From: Gymnothorax reevesii
Lineage: Eukaryota; Chordata; Actinopteri; Anguilliformes; Muraenidae
Reading direction: 5' to 3'
NCBI GenBank assembly: GCA_029721435.1
Contig: CM056583.1
Coordinates: 51,935,620-51,999,619, forward strand
DNA length: 64,000 nt
Of the stretch, positions 21,932-33,121 are shown piece by piece. Position numbers and translations under genes: made by a program. The notes under the pieces are model-generated. The model was not told the DNA's origin, searched no databases, and worked only from the letters and a program-made list of their open reading frames with translations. How positions within the stretch are numbered: position 1 is the first letter of the stretch; each line of letters starts with the position of its first letter.

Positions 21932-22204
21932 ATGGATCACAGCGAAACTCGCTCAAAAATTTGCTTGCTTTGCTTTTGTAAAGGGAGTTTCTCCATTGTG
22001 GGTGAAGTTCACCTCATCAAAACAATTCAGGATAACATAATATCTCAGTATGATGTACATGACTGCCGTTTACCTACATCACTTTGTGACACTTGTAAAA
22101 CAAAGGTTTATAAGATGAGGAAAGGTAATCTTGACCAAAAATTCAACTGTCTATACCAACTGGAAAAGGTAATTGAAGGCCAGCGTTGGAGTTCAGTCTT
22201 GTGA
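21932..22204 (+). pseudogene. N-terminal fragment with two CxxC motifs
   Basis: The 90-codon frame begins MDHSETRSKICLLCFCKG. Cys11-Cys14 and Cys52-Cys55 (PTSLCDTC) form a possible four-cysteine zinc site. A Lys-rich segment (KTKVYKMRKGN) follows. It lies between long inverted repeats and before a second fragment in another frame, so it is probably the start of the protein that element once encoded. I recall similar proteins from repeats of aquatic animals but cannot name the family. Function is not assigned; a DNA-binding role is inference only. Confidence 0.5.
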
Positions 22205-22295
22205 CTGTTTGATTTGCCAAGTGGCGAAAGCCCAAGGCCAAGCAGAAACAAGTTAGCCTCAAAAGAGCCAACCAGCCACAAATGCATTTGCAGCA

Positions 22296-22613
22296 ATGGG
22301 AAAGATGGTCACTTCCTGCTTCAGACAAAGCCTACACAGTGGATGGGAAGACCATGTTGCCGACTTCTGCGAGGCCAATGCGAAACTTGGCATCTCGATC
22401 ACACCCAAATTCCACATCATCAGAGACCATTTGCATGAGTTCTGTAAGTGCCATTGTTGGGGATTGGCAAGATATTCTGAGCAAGCTTTCGAAGCAGTTC
22501 ACGCTGACTTCTCAACATTCTGGGAGAGGCATCAGATGAAGGATAGCTGCAACAAACTATTTGGATTGCGCTTAAAGCAAGCTGTCAAAGGGTACAATAG
22601 CCCACATGTCTAA
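22296..22613 (+). pseudogene. C-terminal fragment of a transposon-borne protein
   Basis: The recognisable part reads CEANAKLGISITPKFHIIRD, then HLHEFCKCHCWGLARYSEQA and FEAVHADFSTFWERH, ending NSPHV at a TAA. The composition looks like a real folded protein end rather than a random frame. It is out of frame with the N-terminal fragment, and the middle of the protein is missing. The pattern ISITPKxHII...SEQAxEAVHxDF recalls C-terminal parts of uncharacterised transposon proteins, from memory. No catalytic residues can be assigned. Confidence 0.5.
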
Positions 22614-22939
22614 GCATTACATTTAGCTAGATAGAACATTTTTGCCACGTGAGGGTTAAAGAAAGGAGATGGACTACTATTACTATTTTTTACATTCTTT
22701 TGATCGACAAGCCTGCAGAGGAGACTTTCAGAAATAAATCACCAAAGTGCAGAAGTGTTTTAACTCTTTAACGTCCATTTGAAAATTTCAAGTTGGGAGC
22801 TGATGAAAAAATTCCCAGCAGATCTTTTTTTTATTTTCGCATTTTCTTTATCTGCTCACTTAGACCTACAAAATGACACAGGTCTTGTTTCAGTATCTTT
22901 TTTTCAGACTTTCAAGCACTTTAAACCCAGTGTGGGTAG

Positions 22940-24125
22940 TCAAAAGTGAGGGCACAAGTTGATTTAGCCCCAGGCTCAAGTAAAATTCATGTGGAATTTT
23001 ACTGTCAGATCAGACAAGTTATTTTTTGAGAACATAAATATGAAAATGTATGAAGCCTTTTGGTCAGTCTGAAGCTTTTATTTTACGGCTGATTTTTTTC
23101 AATGGTCTGGAAAAGTAGTTTTTCACCTGGACAGGAGGACTGCATTGCAATTGTTGGAGCAGACAACAGGTGCTGGATTAATGGATGCCATGCTCGCGAG
23201 TAACCGTGGTGATCGGTTGTTGGCGTCTTTGCACGCTCGCATGGAATGGAGGGACAGCTGTGGAGGGAGGAAATCAAAGCCATCAGTAACGTCAAAGTCA
23301 TGTCCTCAGGTGCAGCCTGGAGACAAATGTGGAGATGATAAAGTCTTTTCTTCCAAAAATGTGATAAAATGATAAAACTGGCAATGCCGAGGAACACACA
23401 TGCTACATCTTAATATATAAGTGACATCAGCAAGCTGTGTTCTCCAAACACACAGCGCTACGCAGATACAGACAGCTGACTTTGCAATGATTGCTCTTTT
23501 TGACAAAAAGAAACATTTTTCTGAGCAGACCACCTGCAGAGTGTAGCGAAGGAGATAAGCAGTGTTTTACCGAACTGCCACTTCTACAAACACCATCACC
23601 ATTGCTGCAACTGGTCAAAAAACACTCGTCACAAATTCACTTCAGCAAGTGCTATTCCTGGAAAGTCAGAGCGTGTAGGTTTTTTTTCCCCCCACTGAAT
23701 AAAGTTTATTCTGGTAATTGCAGTATTGGTTTGACTAACCTGAACTTTTCCTAGATTAAAGTAAGAGACAACCTTTCTCTGAAGAGAGCTGCAGGTAAAG
23801 AATTACCCCTTAGGTGTTACGAAATATGCTGTTGGTAATTGTAAGACAAAACTGAACTGAATGATAGATAATTAAACTTCAATATTGAAACACTCATGGT
23901 ATTCTCCATTGACCCTAAAGCACCGTCATCAGATGCCATATAGCTTTCACACAAGAAGAGGTAAAAAAAAAAAAAACTCATTGAAGACCTGCAGTGTTTG
24001 CTTTCCTATGAGTATTCTGACTCCCAACAGCTGAACACACTTGAAATGTACTACAGAATCGTATCCACCAATACATGTAACCAAACAAACATGATTGTTA
24101 TGCGCCTATATTATAATAGCCGAGT
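22940..24125. other. Unannotated stretch
   Basis: No supported feature; short frames without motifs and a T/C run near 23679-23693. Confidence 0.45.
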
Positions 24126-24168
24126 GGCCTCTGTGTGCGTGCGTGCGTGTGTGCGTGTGTGTGTGTCT
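24126..24168. repeat. GT/GC microsatellite
   Basis: Alternating TG with interspersed GCGTGC units. Confidence 0.85.
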
Positions 24169-24176
24169 GGCCATTC

Positions 24177-24335
24177 AGTGCTAGACTCCGCCAGGCGCGT
24201 ACCAATGCTAGATTCCACCGGGCGCGTATCTGCAGCATAGCTGGAACGAGGCTGTTTGGCCCCGTCTTGCAGGTGACTGTCTGGCCAATCGGTGCTAGAC
24301 TCCGCTGGGTGCGTATCTGCAGCATAACGTGAGCG
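24177..24335. repeat. Degenerate tandem repeat
   Basis: The unit TGCTAGACTCCGC...GCGTATCTGCAGCATA occurs about three times (starting near 24179, 24207 and 24293) with substitutions and one short partial copy. GTTATCTGCAGCACAATGTGAGC near 24476 is a diverged further copy. Antisense frames through it are artefacts. Confidence 0.75.
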
Positions 24336-24764
24336 ACGCAATTATAATATAGACATGCAGGGAAGATTCCCCCTTTGTCCTCTCCTGGGGATTCCCCTTT
24401 TGAACCCGAGCCAATTCATCCACAGGAGTCCCGAATCCCAAAAAACAAATGCCAGGCCGCAAGAGCAAGTAGCGCGTTATCTGCAGCACAATGTGAGCAA
24501 CGCTATTATGCTCCGTCTTGCAGGCCACTTTGTGTTCTACTGAGCGCGGAATGTCAGCGCAACGTATACCCCTTGGTGGTTACTTAGTTTTATTTACTAT
24601 AAAAAAATTGGTTGCGTGACAGCCACCTTGGTGTTTATGGAAATGCCATTTCAGCACCATAGCAATGTGATTACATCATAGAGGTGCATGTGATGGCATC
24701 ATAATGCTGCATGAAGTAACATAAAATAGAACCCACGGATCCCCACGGGCAGAGTGCTAGTATT

Positions 24765-26334
24765 GTTCTAAAAATGATGTGAGCTGGGCTAACCATATAA
24801 GCTAAAACTTAGTAGCAGGTCTTTAAGCAAGCTTGCAGTGTGAAATGATCAAATCAATGGCAAACTTCCAAGATCCCCGATGCTATAAATGGAACCACAT
24901 ACAGCTAATAATGGTAATACCTGCACTAATGTAAATTTCCACCTAATATAATTAATTAAAAAGACAACTCTCACTTAATTTGCATAATTTGTAGAAATGA
25001 AGCTAACAGTGAGAGAATAAACAGATTATAAAATGAACTTCCCATTGCTAGACAACCAACACAGTAAGGGAAGGGGGGCACTCGCGCATGCATTAAATTA
25101 AAGTAGAAATATATTTATTTGGAACTTTATAAAAAAAATTGTTGTGCTTGGTATCATCCGAAAGGGCATGCAATTCTCTCTGTAACTATCCACATTTTCC
25201 ACCCGGAGATGATAATGGAATAGAGTAATTCAAACGTCATTCGAACTATACTACGTTAACCTACGCTTGGATAATTTATTTACCATTCAACTTTTTTGTA
25301 AGTTCTATCATTTTCTAATTATAATTTTTAATTTTTTTTTTTTTTTTACAATTAATTCTGTGATCTTACAGTGTGAAGACGTCACGGCTAGAGTAGCGAC
25401 CAGCTGCAAACCCATCAAACAGCCTTCTCTTAAACTTGCTCTAACTCCCACAGTTTTCACTCCGCATAAATATTTTTATATCCAACTTGTAGCAAAAGTT
25501 GTGCTGATCATGAAAATGTAACTATGGAAGCAATTGGACAGACGGTTTTTGCTGTATAAGCCGAAAAGCGACGGGACCGCACGCCGAAGCTCCATTAACT
25601 CCAATGTTAAATGCGAAAAGAAAATGCAGCTTGCAAAGGCTAAATGCACAGTTTTCTAACCTGCTCGTGTTTCCATATTTTTGCCACTACGAACACAATT
25701 TTGACATATATTACCAAGCTGACTCTCCTCTTTCGTATGGTACATCCATTTCCTACATTGGACTTACCATTTTTGAGTTATAAGTCGCAATCTGTAAGAA
25801 ACGCCTGCGCCAAATCTCCATTGCACAAAATGACTCAGCCAAACTCAAATACCATATATGACCAAATAATCACCCGTGTGCAAATACACGCCAGTGTACA
25901 AAGAGCCACCGGAGTCAGACCTCATTTTGCATATAAGCGCTGGTTCAATTGTATATCAATTGTCTTGTATATAAACGTGTGTGTTACCTCGTGTTGCAGT
26001 TACACAGACGCTAAAACAAGCTTTGGTTTGTCTTTGTATGTATATCTGATGTCAATAAAGATGTGGGGGGAAAAATAGCAGACAGTCTTTGGCACAGAGA
26101 TATAAAAAAAAATCAAGTGGACGACGTCACTGGCTGGACCAAAGCGCACACGGCAGAATAGCTCTGCCATCTTGTGTATGTATAAATGTCCAATGACATG
26201 CATGTAAACACTGCACCTTGTCAATCACTGTTCTTCCTCTCACTCTGTGCACAGTAGAACTCCCTAACCGGACCCGTATGTTTGTCAGTAGGCTGTCTCT
26301 GTGATCCCTGTCCGCGTTTGGGCTTTTGCTAATA
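24765..26334. other. Unannotated AT-rich stretch
   Basis: A T-run lies near 25331-25348. Frames such as 25644-26078 have no motif and biased composition. Nothing supported. Confidence 0.45.
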
Positions 26335-26874
26335 TCTTGTAATCAGGAACCTCCTCATGTTCATTCCTTTGTAATTAGTCTGATCCATATCACCTGCCTC
26401 CCCTTTGTTGCATGTGACTTCCCCTATGTGTATTTAAGAAGTCATTTCATTCACAGCTCTTGTCAGAATGTTTTCCTTGTGCTGCGATTGTTTATGCCTT
26501 GTATTCTTAGTCTTATACTTCTGACTGGAACATCCCGGATTCTAATTTTGGCTTTACCTCTGATATTCCTGTGTCTGTGTACCATCCCTGTTTTGCCCGA
26601 CTCCAAGTTTTGTGTTTGCTGCCCTGTTAACGGGATGGATTACGCCCACTGGATTTTGGCTTTTGATTCTCTGACAAACCCGTGCCTGTGTACTGAACCT
26701 GTTTTGCCAGACTACGAGTACTGCGATTGGTGCCCTAGTTACGATTTTGACTTTTGGATTGTGGACTCTGTACTGTTGCCTCCTGCTCTGCAGTGGTTCT
26801 CCCCCTTCCTTAATAAAATCCAGTTTTACTGCACTGCTCGGTTCTCGCAACTGGTTCCTGAACGATACATGACA
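26335..26874 (+). mobile_element. LTR related to the solo LTR at 9.0-10.3 kb
   Basis: The block shares, in the same order, TTGTAATCAG, ATTTAAGAAG, CTGACTGGA, GTTTTGCCCGACT, TTGTGGACTCTGTACTGTTG, CTTAATAAA and GGTTCTCGCAACTGGTTCCT with the reverse complement of 9041-9615. It ends in CATGACA. The 5' end could not be placed and no duplication was seen. Two internal copies of a CCTGTTTTGCC...GACT unit are visible. The 193-codon frame across it is not a gene: its composition reflects the LTR. Confidence 0.7.
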
Positions 26875-26879
26875 TATAT

Positions 26880-29530
26880 GAATTTATATGTTTGCTTTGT
26901 GTATTAAGATCGGAACAACTTCATTCTGAAGTGTTCATACCTACTTGTTGTCTTAATTTAGTCCGTCTTTGCCCTGAGACGATGGATAACAGGGTGACAT
27001 TACGTGTTGCCCCAATTGGGATCAATGCAGAAGTCTCAAAATTAAAGTATGTAAATGAAACTGCCCGAGTTTCAGTTTCCGGGAAAACACTTAATAGTAA
27101 ACGAATAAACTGAAGCCCTTTTTTGCCAGGTAATTTAACTGGCACCTTTTAGCCAGGCTGGGGTCCAAGTCAATTTAGCGAAATAAACGCCCAGGCTACT
27201 AAATGGTCATATATGGCATCTTAAATATGGATCATTTGCGGTTTGATTCTGCCCTCTGTTGGCCTTTTTCCACACCACAACACTGTCGTTTTTAAGATAC
27301 AAAGATGCAGACGACTCTAAAAGAATAATTCTGCGTCAAATTCAGTGAAAGAATTTCCGGTATAGTAGTTGGTACAGTCGCGGAAACCAGCTCCAGGACA
27401 TTAAATCTTTGTGTACTTTATTTGAAAATGCAGTGGCCATTTCCAATCCAGCCAATCATTTATAATGTTTCCAGCTAGGATTGGTTAAAATCATCTGTTC
27501 AGAGAATTCATATCTTCTAGAATAAGCTGACGCAATCTCGATTATTTTTATATAATTAGTGCAAGGCCAGTGAAGAGAAAAAAAATAACTGTCTCGAGAC
27601 ACTCCTTCAGAAGTCCGGCATAAGCTGACCAATTGGCTGTACGCAAATGAGTTTCTGTTGGTGTCCGGAACTCTAGTGGGGAAAAAACATTTTGTCTCCA
27701 GCGAAAGCAGATTGAGTGCAGGAAAGGACGGTCTTTTTGCTGGGTGCGTCCAAGACAACATGTTACAGTAAAAATGGCAAAGCAGAAAAAACAATAGCTT
27801 GTGATCCTATTCCAGCATATAGCTACCAGCAACTGTTTTCATTCTTTCTTTGCTCAGCTTTCTGTTTTTTTAATTAACATTGAAGTATTCAACATAATTC
27901 AAATATTATATTTTCATGGCAGCTATTCAGTGTGGCGTCAGCAAACATTCAAACATTCAAATCATTCAAACTTTATTATATTCAAGACAGCATCACAGTG
28001 TGGGTTCAGCATGCAGCACTCACACTTGCAATTTCTTCAGGAATTGCCTCTTTAGTTTCAAAGTAGCTTCCCCAACACTGCTGGTGGTAATTCAGAACAA
28101 AATCGACCTGCTTTATTGCATCAATGACGTAAGAGTCGTGCAGGCTGTGAGCTGACTGTTTTTAATTGCCTAGGATTATGCTTGTTGGAACACGCCCCAT
28201 ACTACCCGCATGGCAAAAGATCATGTTTGGTTGGCGTTCAGAGAGAGAAGGAAGCAGGCAAAATCCTAACAGCTTCAAGAAGGTTATTCTCCCCTTCTGG
28301 CTCCTTTTCTATAGAGACCAGTCTAGCGCTCAAGGTCATTTTGGATTCCAACATGAACAGCCCGCTCATCCTGCAATATTAAATACCTCCCTTCCCCTTT
28401 TCCTCAATTCGTGCATTTTTTACAATACAGCATTCTGAGACAGGCAGCAGTAGGAGCTGCTGAAGTCATGAAAACTGGCCTTGGCTTTCTAGTCCCCAGT
28501 CGGAATGAAGAGTTTCCACGGTGCTGTTAATTGCTATCTCGCATCATTATACCATGGTTTCTGTAAATTGAAAAGGTATCTGTTCTCTTGTTTAACAGTC
28601 TGTTTGTTTGTTAACTGTTTATTTGTTTCTGCACAGTACTAATGTTTTTTTCCCCAGGATTCCAGGATATCTTGAGTTCTGATAGTACAGAAAATGAAAA
28701 TTCAAATTTTTTTTGGTATCGTCACACGATCAAACAATTGTCCACTGAAGTTAAATTGAAGTTTCTAGTTAGTGAATGATGGGAACACTGTTATTCATGG
28801 CTAAATGACAGGAAACATTAATATGCCCAGCTTCTACGTTTATTCTGTTATAATGTTCAGACATTATTGTTTTTGGCCTAAATACATTTTTCAGGTATCC
28901 ATTGCCTTACATTCTTCTCTATTGGCCAAGGCATCCACCACTCATATTACAATGAGCGACACTGTAGAGCGGCACATCTCAATTTTTGCCAGCCTCTGAC
29001 CAATGCCACCTTGGGTTGACAGATCTATGAAGTATTTTTTTTAGGTTCATGATCATCAAAATATGACCACTGTGAATGGACTTTTTTTCCCCTCTCATAC
29101 CATGTTCTTACAGCCAGCACATGACTTCTTACTCACAAAGGGTATCTTTAGTGATGGGATAAAAGTCTCATGTGGAGCTGTAAGAATGTCCACTATGATC
29201 CTGTTCTAGTTCTGCGGCCAGCCAGCCATCAAGCAGAGTGGAAAGTAGCTCATTTTTTTTTTATAACAACATGTATTCCCAATCTCATTGGGGCCAAACA
29301 ATCCCAGTGTAATTATTTTTTAAGGGCAGACTGGTATATGTGTTAATGGAAAATGCAATCAAATTAGCTATAATTAGACAAACTGGCAGGCAATCAGAAA
29401 CCCGCCACTAGAGTCCATCTCTCACTTTCTTTCTCTGTAATTCTGAGAAGAAGCCTGCATTTTTCACACATCAAGCTGTGAAACCGGGTTGTCAAATAAA
29501 GCCTTAGAATTTTACATATCCCTTTATCTC
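26880..29530. other. Unannotated stretch
   Basis: No gene or RNA could be supported. Open frames at 27456-27832 and 27801-28155 lack motifs. Confidence 0.45.
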
Positions 29531-29532
29531 CC

Positions 29533-29614
29533 ATGTGTTTTGTGTATGTGTGTGTATGTGTGAGTGCGTGTATGCGAGTGTGTTTGTGTGTGTGTGTGGG
29601 TGTGTGTGTGTGCG
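29533..29614. repeat. Imperfect GT microsatellite
   Basis: TG-rich array interrupted by TATG and GCG units. Confidence 0.9.
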
Positions 29615-29750
29615 TATCAAGCAGGTGCAAAAGTGCCCCCTTTGATGTCAAGGAATGAATCAGGTCAGTTCAGCAGACAGAGATTGTTGCTATGGTAACA
29701 GCATATGCATGATAAAACAAGTATGCACAGAGCAAGTAATAAAAATATTC

Positions 29751-29781
29751 AGTGTGTGTGTGTATGTATGTATATATATAT

Positions 29782-29831
<50 letters not shown>
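29751..29831. repeat. GT then AT microsatellite
   Basis: About six GT units, then GTAT units, then a long nearly pure AT array with one AAATA interruption. Confidence 0.95.
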
Positions 29832-29833
<2 letters not shown>

Positions 29834-29954
29834 ACGCATGTATCACGGAAGGTCTGCCAAATGGTCAGTACCAAGTGTTTGGGTAACAAAGAGCATTCCA
29901 AGTACTGCATCTTATTATAAATAAAAAATGAGGAAATGCGACAAAAGCACAGCC

Positions 29955-29982
29955 ATTAATAATAATAATAATAATAATAATA
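29955..29982. repeat. TAA microsatellite
   Basis: About nine consecutive TAA units. Confidence 0.95.
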
Positions 29983-29989
29983 GCTTTGC

Positions 29990-32214
29990 GTCATTTGCTT
30001 TCAATGTTTCACGCTTGCTTCAAGAGGAGGTGAACAACCTCCAACAACCTTGTTCCTCAACCTGTATTTTGAAAAAACATGGACCGTTCCTCAGTTAAAA
30101 GTTTATGGCGTTACATTTTATTTTTATCACGGCATAAAATTAGTCCACAATGAGGGTGGTCTATTTGCCCTTTACTGAAGAAACTGATAAAACTGTACAA
30201 ACAAGATGCAAGGCCATTTAATTGCAGCTGCAGGTGGGTTGACACCAGAAGATCGATGGCAGATGATGCAATTTCACTGAGCTCACAATAAATGGCACCG
30301 TATAGAAAACTGCTATGGTGTTAAGGAGAAAAATTAGCACTGTGACCCAATTTATTCTGACTTGCACCAACTCAAGTGCTTGAATGTTCAGATAGCTGAT
30401 GGTTTAACCTGGTCGATGAAACGAACAAATACAACAGCCTTGACCAACACAGACATGGAAATCGTGCGGCGATAAAAATTAGTTGCATAATCAAGATATC
30501 CGATGGATTAAACTAGACAACATGCCGAGTCAGCTTTTTTAACCTTTTATTCAGGACAATTAAATGCTTATAATTTTTGTCATCACTCACTCACTCACTC
30601 ACTCACTCACCCTGTCTGTCATTTCAACCCTTCTACCTTGCTATTTAAGCCCCTTTATCTGTCTGTCTTTTTTTTTTTTAAATAATTTTTACATTCCGTC
30701 TAATGGTACACAATTTTAACTTCATATTTCAGTTTGAAACATTATGGTGCAAACAGCAGTATAGCAAGGCAAACCTGGGGTATGACACATTCCCCTTTAA
30801 AACAGATAAAATGGAAACAGTCAATGCACATCAAAGGCTAAAGACAGTATGAGTGTCGTTACAGGAAGGAAGCCTCTAATGAAATATACATGCTCCGTTT
30901 TGTTTCTGCTTAAGAAGTTTCATAAATTCGAACAGAGTATTGGTTGTCCAACTGTCAGGAACCTACCTTTCACTTTGACCGGGCTGAGGGGAAGTGATCG
31001 AATTCTCCGTCGCCTTGCATTCCAGTTGAAGTCTGCGCAAATGAAAAAGTACTGACAAATCCCACTGATCCGTTTCAAAAATCCAGATTAACGGGAAAAA
31101 AATGTAGAATAACAACGAAATTATCCGAAAAGGAACCAGAAACAATAAAAAAATGACACCAAAAAAGCGCAACGCAAGTACTGCTGGAAATGATCCGATC
31201 CTAGTACAGAGGACAGAGGAGAACAACTGACCACCTCTCTAGTCTTTGAGCATATTTCCCCATTTACATTAGAGGCACGGATCTGGCTTGCCACCGTGGG
31301 AGACGGAAGCGTCGTGTCCGGCATTGTTCCGGCAGAGAAGGCTACGCTACACAGCCCATGCACAATGGTTCCAACAGGATTCTTCACACATCAAGAGTTC
31401 TGAGGCTCCGCTGGCTATTACAATCTCGCTACGCAACGTTCCATGATCAAACAAATGCACCCCATCCACAATAAAATTCCTTCCAAAAAAGTAATATTTA
31501 CATTTTGATTTTCCCTCCCATCCCTCAAAAATCCAACACCCTTGCATTCATGATGCTGCTCTGCGCAAGAGAATATATTAGCCAGATCTCCTGTCTTTAT
31601 GCATGGCAGAACTTCAGAAGAAGGGGGAAGGCCAAGCTTCAGTACCTCTTTACTTTACCAGTATAAAGCAGAACTGCAGAATTGCAGCCTCCCAACGGGA
31701 CGTCTGTCTCTTCAGAGAATTGGTGTGTCCTGTGAAATCTCAAAATGGCGATGTAAGAAATCTCTAGGACAGAGTATAAAAGAGGAGGAAGCGCTGTATA
31801 AAAGAGGACGTGTTTTTGGATATAGTCACAGATACTGGGCATGGGAAACAGCAGTATAGGTTTGTTATTGGACGTCTGCTCAGCCTGTGGACAGCAGTTA
31901 TACAATCCAATTTTCTGGGATCCTTCACTACCTGTAGTTGGATACAATGAGCATGGCTGTCAAGAGCTGGATGCGAGTTCTTTGTCTAAATTTTTTGGAA
32001 AGTTCTGTTACTCAGCTGATGGGATCTCGGTTAGTCAGGTTTAGATGGGACATTGCGAGCCATGCATTTTGATCCGTATCTATCAACACTCAAATTCTAA
32101 ATCTGAGCCAAAATGGCACAACAGTCAGGCATACAGACAGGATGAACTTGTAAAATCCATGCTAGATTTGTTAAGATGCCCAATTAGGCATTTTATAAAA
32201 GAGCAGTATTAACC
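29990..32214. other. Mostly unannotated stretch with a possible exon/promoter
   Basis: A CACT microsatellite lies at 30583-30611. The 30967-31450 part is richer in CpG than its surroundings and, on the minus strand, ends in AAAG|GTAGGT (donor-like, near 30961-30970). Nothing else is supported. Confidence 0.35.
30583..30611. repeat. CACT tetranucleotide microsatellite
   Basis: About seven tandem TCAC units. Confidence 0.95.
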
Positions 32215-32550
32215 TCATCTATCCGGACCTTGCCAGCGCAGTGATTATAGCCTCACCTCATCAAAAAGCATATTACTTCACCAAACCTATTAAATTTACA
32301 TTTCCTAATTAGCAACTAAGTGTGAACCCCTTAACTGTCACCTGCATTTTCTCATATTTGGCCCGGCCCTAATTAGGGCCCAGTGACAGTTAAGGGGTTA
32401 ATTCATTCAGTTGTGAGCATCAGTTGGTCGAGTTACTATCCATTTCCCCTCAGCTTGCATTATTGTTCATTGCAACAGTTATCAAGCGTTCTCATATCTA
32501 AGTCAATTATCTGCATCTTTTGAACCATCTGAATTCCTTTAGCCCACAAA
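32215..32550. repeat. Dispersed repeat B, copy 2 (with MITE)
   Basis: Shares order and sequence with 17925-18150 (TTTACATTTCCTAATTAGC, CCATTTCCCCTCAG, ATTGTTCATTGC, CTGAATTCCT) but is split by a short palindromic insertion. Confidence 0.75.
32327..32397. mobile_element. 71-bp piggyBac-like MITE
   Basis: CCCCTTAACTGTCAC at the left is the perfect inverse of GTGACAGTTAAGGGG at the right. The right flank is TTAA (32398-32401); the left is TGAA (32323-32326), one change from TTAA. Termini starting CCC within TTAA fit piggyBac-type MITEs. The sister repeat at 17.9 kb has a single GTTAATTC at this point, supporting insertion rather than deletion. It contains no coding sequence. Confidence 0.85.
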
Positions 32551-33056
32551 ACAGTTTTTTAGTGTCACTGTGCAATTGCCTTGATATGCCTAAGAAAATG
32601 TTTTAAAAATATAGTTTTTTTGACTCAGGCTCACGTGTTAAGTTTGCTTATATAATAATAAAAATGTCTACAATCAGTGAAATTACCATAATGCAGGTTA
32701 ACTTTCAACCTCTTTCCGATTGAGAATCTGTCTACTAATCAAATGATTTTACTGAGTATAGGCTGCCAATAAGCTGTCATTAATGATTAAGACATACAGT
32801 ATATGACTTTGGTTCAAAGAAGAAGGCTACAATATGAGATTGCATGAATGGCAGTTAACTGAAATATCTTGAAATTCCATCTTGGAGTACAACTTTATGT
32901 AATGAGTGCTGCTGAAGATGGTATTTAAATAAGTTCTGGATTTCGTTTCTAATGATTTAATTAGATAATTGCAGTTTATAGAATCTAATATTGTGGCCCT
33001 CCTTCAACTTTACCAAAAGTTGGACTATAAAGACCTCATCAAGTATTTTGCTAACA

Positions 33057-33121
33057 TCAAAGTTTGAAGCATGGCATGCATTTTAAATGATTTTCCATGC
33101 ATGCCATGCGTCAAACTTTCA
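33057..33121. repeat. Short inverted repeat (hairpin)
   Basis: AAAGTTTGAAGCATGGCATG faces CATGCCATGCGTCAAACTTT across a spacer of about 25 bp, with one or two mismatches in arms of about 22 bp. Confidence 0.75.

Larger units (their letters stand above)
21397..22934. mobile_element. DNA transposon with long degenerate TIRs, superfamily unknown
   Basis: The left end (CACACTGTGTTTAAAGTGC, AACAAGACCTGTGT, TTGGGAATTTTT) matches the reverse complement of 22745-22934 (CACACTGGGTTTAAAGTGC, AACAAGACCTGTGT, TGGGAATTTTTTCA) in the same order. This gives imperfect TIRs of roughly 150-180 bp and a total of about 1.54 kb. Two broken coding fragments lie between them. No target duplication is clear. I do not recognise the superfamily. 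Confidence 0.7.

Noticed and set aside
26326..26907. 193-codon plus-strand frame as a gene
   Set aside because: It coincides with an LTR-related repeat, and the equivalent frame is not conserved in the 9-kb copy.
27456..27832. Overlapping minus-strand frames of 94-112 codons
   Set aside because: No domain motif; two frames overlap, as expected from chance in a low-stop region.
29394..29651. 85-codon frame with Thr-His repeats
   Set aside because: Translation of the imperfect GT array.
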